This document shows positions 62,406-64,000 of a stretch of 64,000 nt of DNA, piece by piece. How positions within the stretch are numbered: the stretch's first letter is position 1; the number at the start of each line of letters is the position of its first letter. The stretch lies in assembly GCA_964017155.1 (NCBI GenBank), contig OZ024861.1, positions 21,383,213 through 21,447,212 on the forward strand. The letters run 5' to 3'. The notes below the pieces were generated by a model. That model did no database searches and had not been told where the DNA came from. It worked only from the letters and a program-made list of their open reading frames with translations. The translations under genes and the position numbers were made by a program. The DNA comes from Oasisia sp. SBJ-2009. Taxonomy: Eukaryota > Annelida > Polychaeta > Sabellida > Siboglinidae.

Positions 62406-64000
62406 TGGTTGGATGGGTGCGATAAGTGGGGGTGGTTAGATGGATACGTTAAGTAGGGGTGTTTGAATGGATGCGTTAAGTAGGGGTGGTTTGATGGATG
62501 CGTTAAGTAGTGGTGGTTGAATGGAAGCGTTATGTAGGGGTGATTGGATGGATGCGCTAAGTATGGTTGGTTGAATGGATGCTTTATGTAGGGGTGGTTG
62601 GACTGATGCGCTAAGTAAGGGCGGTTGAATGGATGCGTTAATTAGGGGTGGTTGGATCGATGCGTTAAGAAGGGGTGGTTGGATGGGTGCGTTAAGTAGG
62701 AGTGGTTCGATGGATGCTTTATATACGGGTGGCTGAATGGATGCCCTAAGTAGGGGTGGTTGGATGGATGCGTTTAGTAGGGTTGGTTGGATGGATGCGT
62801 TAAGTAGGTGTAGTTGGATGAATACGTTAAATAGCGGTGGTTGGATGTATGCGTTAAGTAAGGGTGGTTGTATGGATGCGTTTATTAGGGGTGGTTGGAT
62901 TGATGCTATAAATAGGGGTGGTGGGATGGAAGCGCTGAGTAGAGGTGTTTGGATGGAAGCGTTAAGTAGGAGAAGTTGGATGGATGCGTTAAGTAGGGGT
63001 GGTTGGATGGATGCGTTAATTAGGCGTGGTTGGATGGATGCGTTATGTAGAGGTAGCTGGATGGATGAGTTAAGTAGTGGTGATTGGATGGATGCATTAA
63101 GTAGGAGTGGTTGGATTGATACGTTCAGTAGGGGTGGTTGGATGGATGCGTTAAGTAGGAGAGGTTGGATGGATGCGTTAAGTAGGGGTGGTTGGATGGA
63201 TGCGTTAATTAGGCGTGGTTGGATGGATGCATAATGTAGAGGTAGTTGGATGGATGCGTTAAGTAGGGGTGATTGGATGGATGCATTAAGCAGGAGTGGT
63301 TGGATTGATACGTTCAGTAGGGGTGGTTGGATGGATGCGTTAAGTAGGGGTGGTTGGATGGATGCGTTAAGTAGGAGAGGTTGGATGGATGCGTTAAGTA
63401 GGGGTGGTTGGATGGATGCGTTAATTAGGCGTGGTTGGATGGATGCATAATGTAGAGGTAGTCGGATGGATGCGTTAAGTAGGGGTGATTGGATGGATGC
63501 ATTAAGTAGGAGTGGTTGGATTGATACGTTCAGTAGGGGTGGTTGGATGGATGCGTTAAGTAGGTGAAATTGGATGGATGCGTTATGTAGGGGTGGTTGG
63601 ATGGATGCGTTATGTAGGGGTGGTTGGATGGATGCATTAAGAAAGGGTGATTGAATGGATGCGTTAATTAGGGGTGGTTGGATTGATGGGTTAATTAGGG
63701 GTGGTTGGACTTATGCATTAATTAGTGGTGGTTGGATGGATGCTATAAGTAGAGGTGGTTGGATGGATACGTTAAGTAGGGGTGTTTGAATCAATGCGTT
63801 AAGTAGGGGTGGTTGGATGGATGCGTTAAGTAGTGTTGGTTGAATGGATGCTTTAAGTAGGGGTGGTTGGATGGATGCGTTAAATAAAGTAAGGGTCGTT
63901 GGAGTTATGCATTAATTAGGGGTGGTTGGATGGATGCGTTAAGTAGGGGTGGTTGGATGATTGCGATAAGTAGGGGTGGTTGGATGGACACGTTAAGTAT
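62406..64000 (-). repeat. HOR-I unit 4, partial (long type, runs off the window)
   Basis: Has the duplicated GCATAATG group (near 63,225 and 63,445) like unit 2 and matches it at an offset of 3788 bp. The window ends about 380 bp before its expected end. Confidence 0.86.

Larger units (their letters stand above)
56797..64000 (-). repeat. Inverted 27-bp satellite array, G-rich strand on top (HOR-I)
   Basis: Every monomer is the reverse complement of the left array (GTAGGGGTGGTTGGATGGAT and so on), to the window end. The array is organised in units of alternating length: landmark GATAAGTGGGGGTGG at about 56,820, 58,633, 60,608 and 62,421, giving spacings of 1813, 1975 and 1813 bp (3788 per pair). 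Its HOR is not the reverse complement of any left-array HOR that I could recognise, so it is a separate family. Confidence 0.95.

Noticed and set aside
1..64000. Telomeric repeat or CENP-B box
   Set aside because: No TTAGGG-type hexamer tract and no match to the CENP-B box core were noticed; centromere identity cannot be claimed.
1..64000. tRNA, rRNA or other structured RNA genes
   Set aside because: No cloverleaf, A/B-box arrangement or conserved rRNA sequence was seen in the satellite or the LINE island.

Overview
This window is almost entirely tandem satellite DNA of a eukaryote, very probably an animal, with one broken LINE retrotransposon in it. I see no host protein-coding gene, rRNA or tRNA. 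About 95% of the 64 kb is built from one 27-bp monomer (a clean copy lies at 2088-2114). Its consensus strand holds 13 C, 8 A, 5 T and 1 G. It begins with two CATC units, has a CCACCCC core and ends with TACTTAACG. Because 27 is divisible by three, one frame in each register stays open and reads as endless 9-residue repeats (HPSNHPYLT, ASIQPPLLN, or MDALSRGGW on the other strand). These long ORFs are products of the repeat, not genes.

Layout. Bases 1-17,643 hold higher-order repeat (HOR) family A: five copies starting at 1, 3710, 7111, 10819 and 14221. Copies 1 and 3 (3709, 3708 bp) carry cassette D but not F, copies 2 and 4 (3401, 3402 bp) carry F but not D, and copy 5 carries F and the start of D. 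Bases 17,150-20,995 hold two copies of a roughly 2.1-kb HOR (B). Bases 20,996-25,599 are more diverged satellite with no long-range periodicity that I could find. Bases 25,600-43,864 are nested duplications of 784, 2997, 1457 and 5899 bp, some nearly identical. Bases 43,556-53,184 hold a roughly 3.7-kb HOR (D) in three copies, the last partial and ending in a 947-bp tandem duplication.

Bases 53,185 to about 56,341 are the only non-satellite island: a minus-strand, RTE-like non-LTR retrotransposon. It has an apurinic-type endonuclease ORF, a reverse-transcriptase region and a (ATG)6 3' tail. An in-frame TAG separates the endonuclease from the RT. An internal deletion with a frameshift removes the RT catalytic core (motifs B and C). 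It cannot make a working enzyme.

After 455 bp more of satellite, the array inverts at a perfect 18-bp palindrome centred on CTTAAG (56,787-56,804). From there to the window end the G-rich strand is on top, in a separate HOR family (I) with alternating 1813- and 1975-bp units.

Nothing here forms a pathway. The interest lies in array evolution: cassette gain and loss, duplications mostly in register with the monomer, a LINE whose 3' end coincides with a duplication breakpoint, and a strand flip that moves a G-quadruplex-forming sequence to the other strand. Such arrays are typical of pericentromeric, centromeric or other heterochromatin (or germline-restricted chromatin in some animals), but the window does not show which. 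Endonuclease-RT elements of this type are common in aquatic invertebrates, sharks and lampreys; I cannot name the species. Copy relationships were found by reading and aligning by eye, so boundaries are good to a few bases within the 27-bp monomer.
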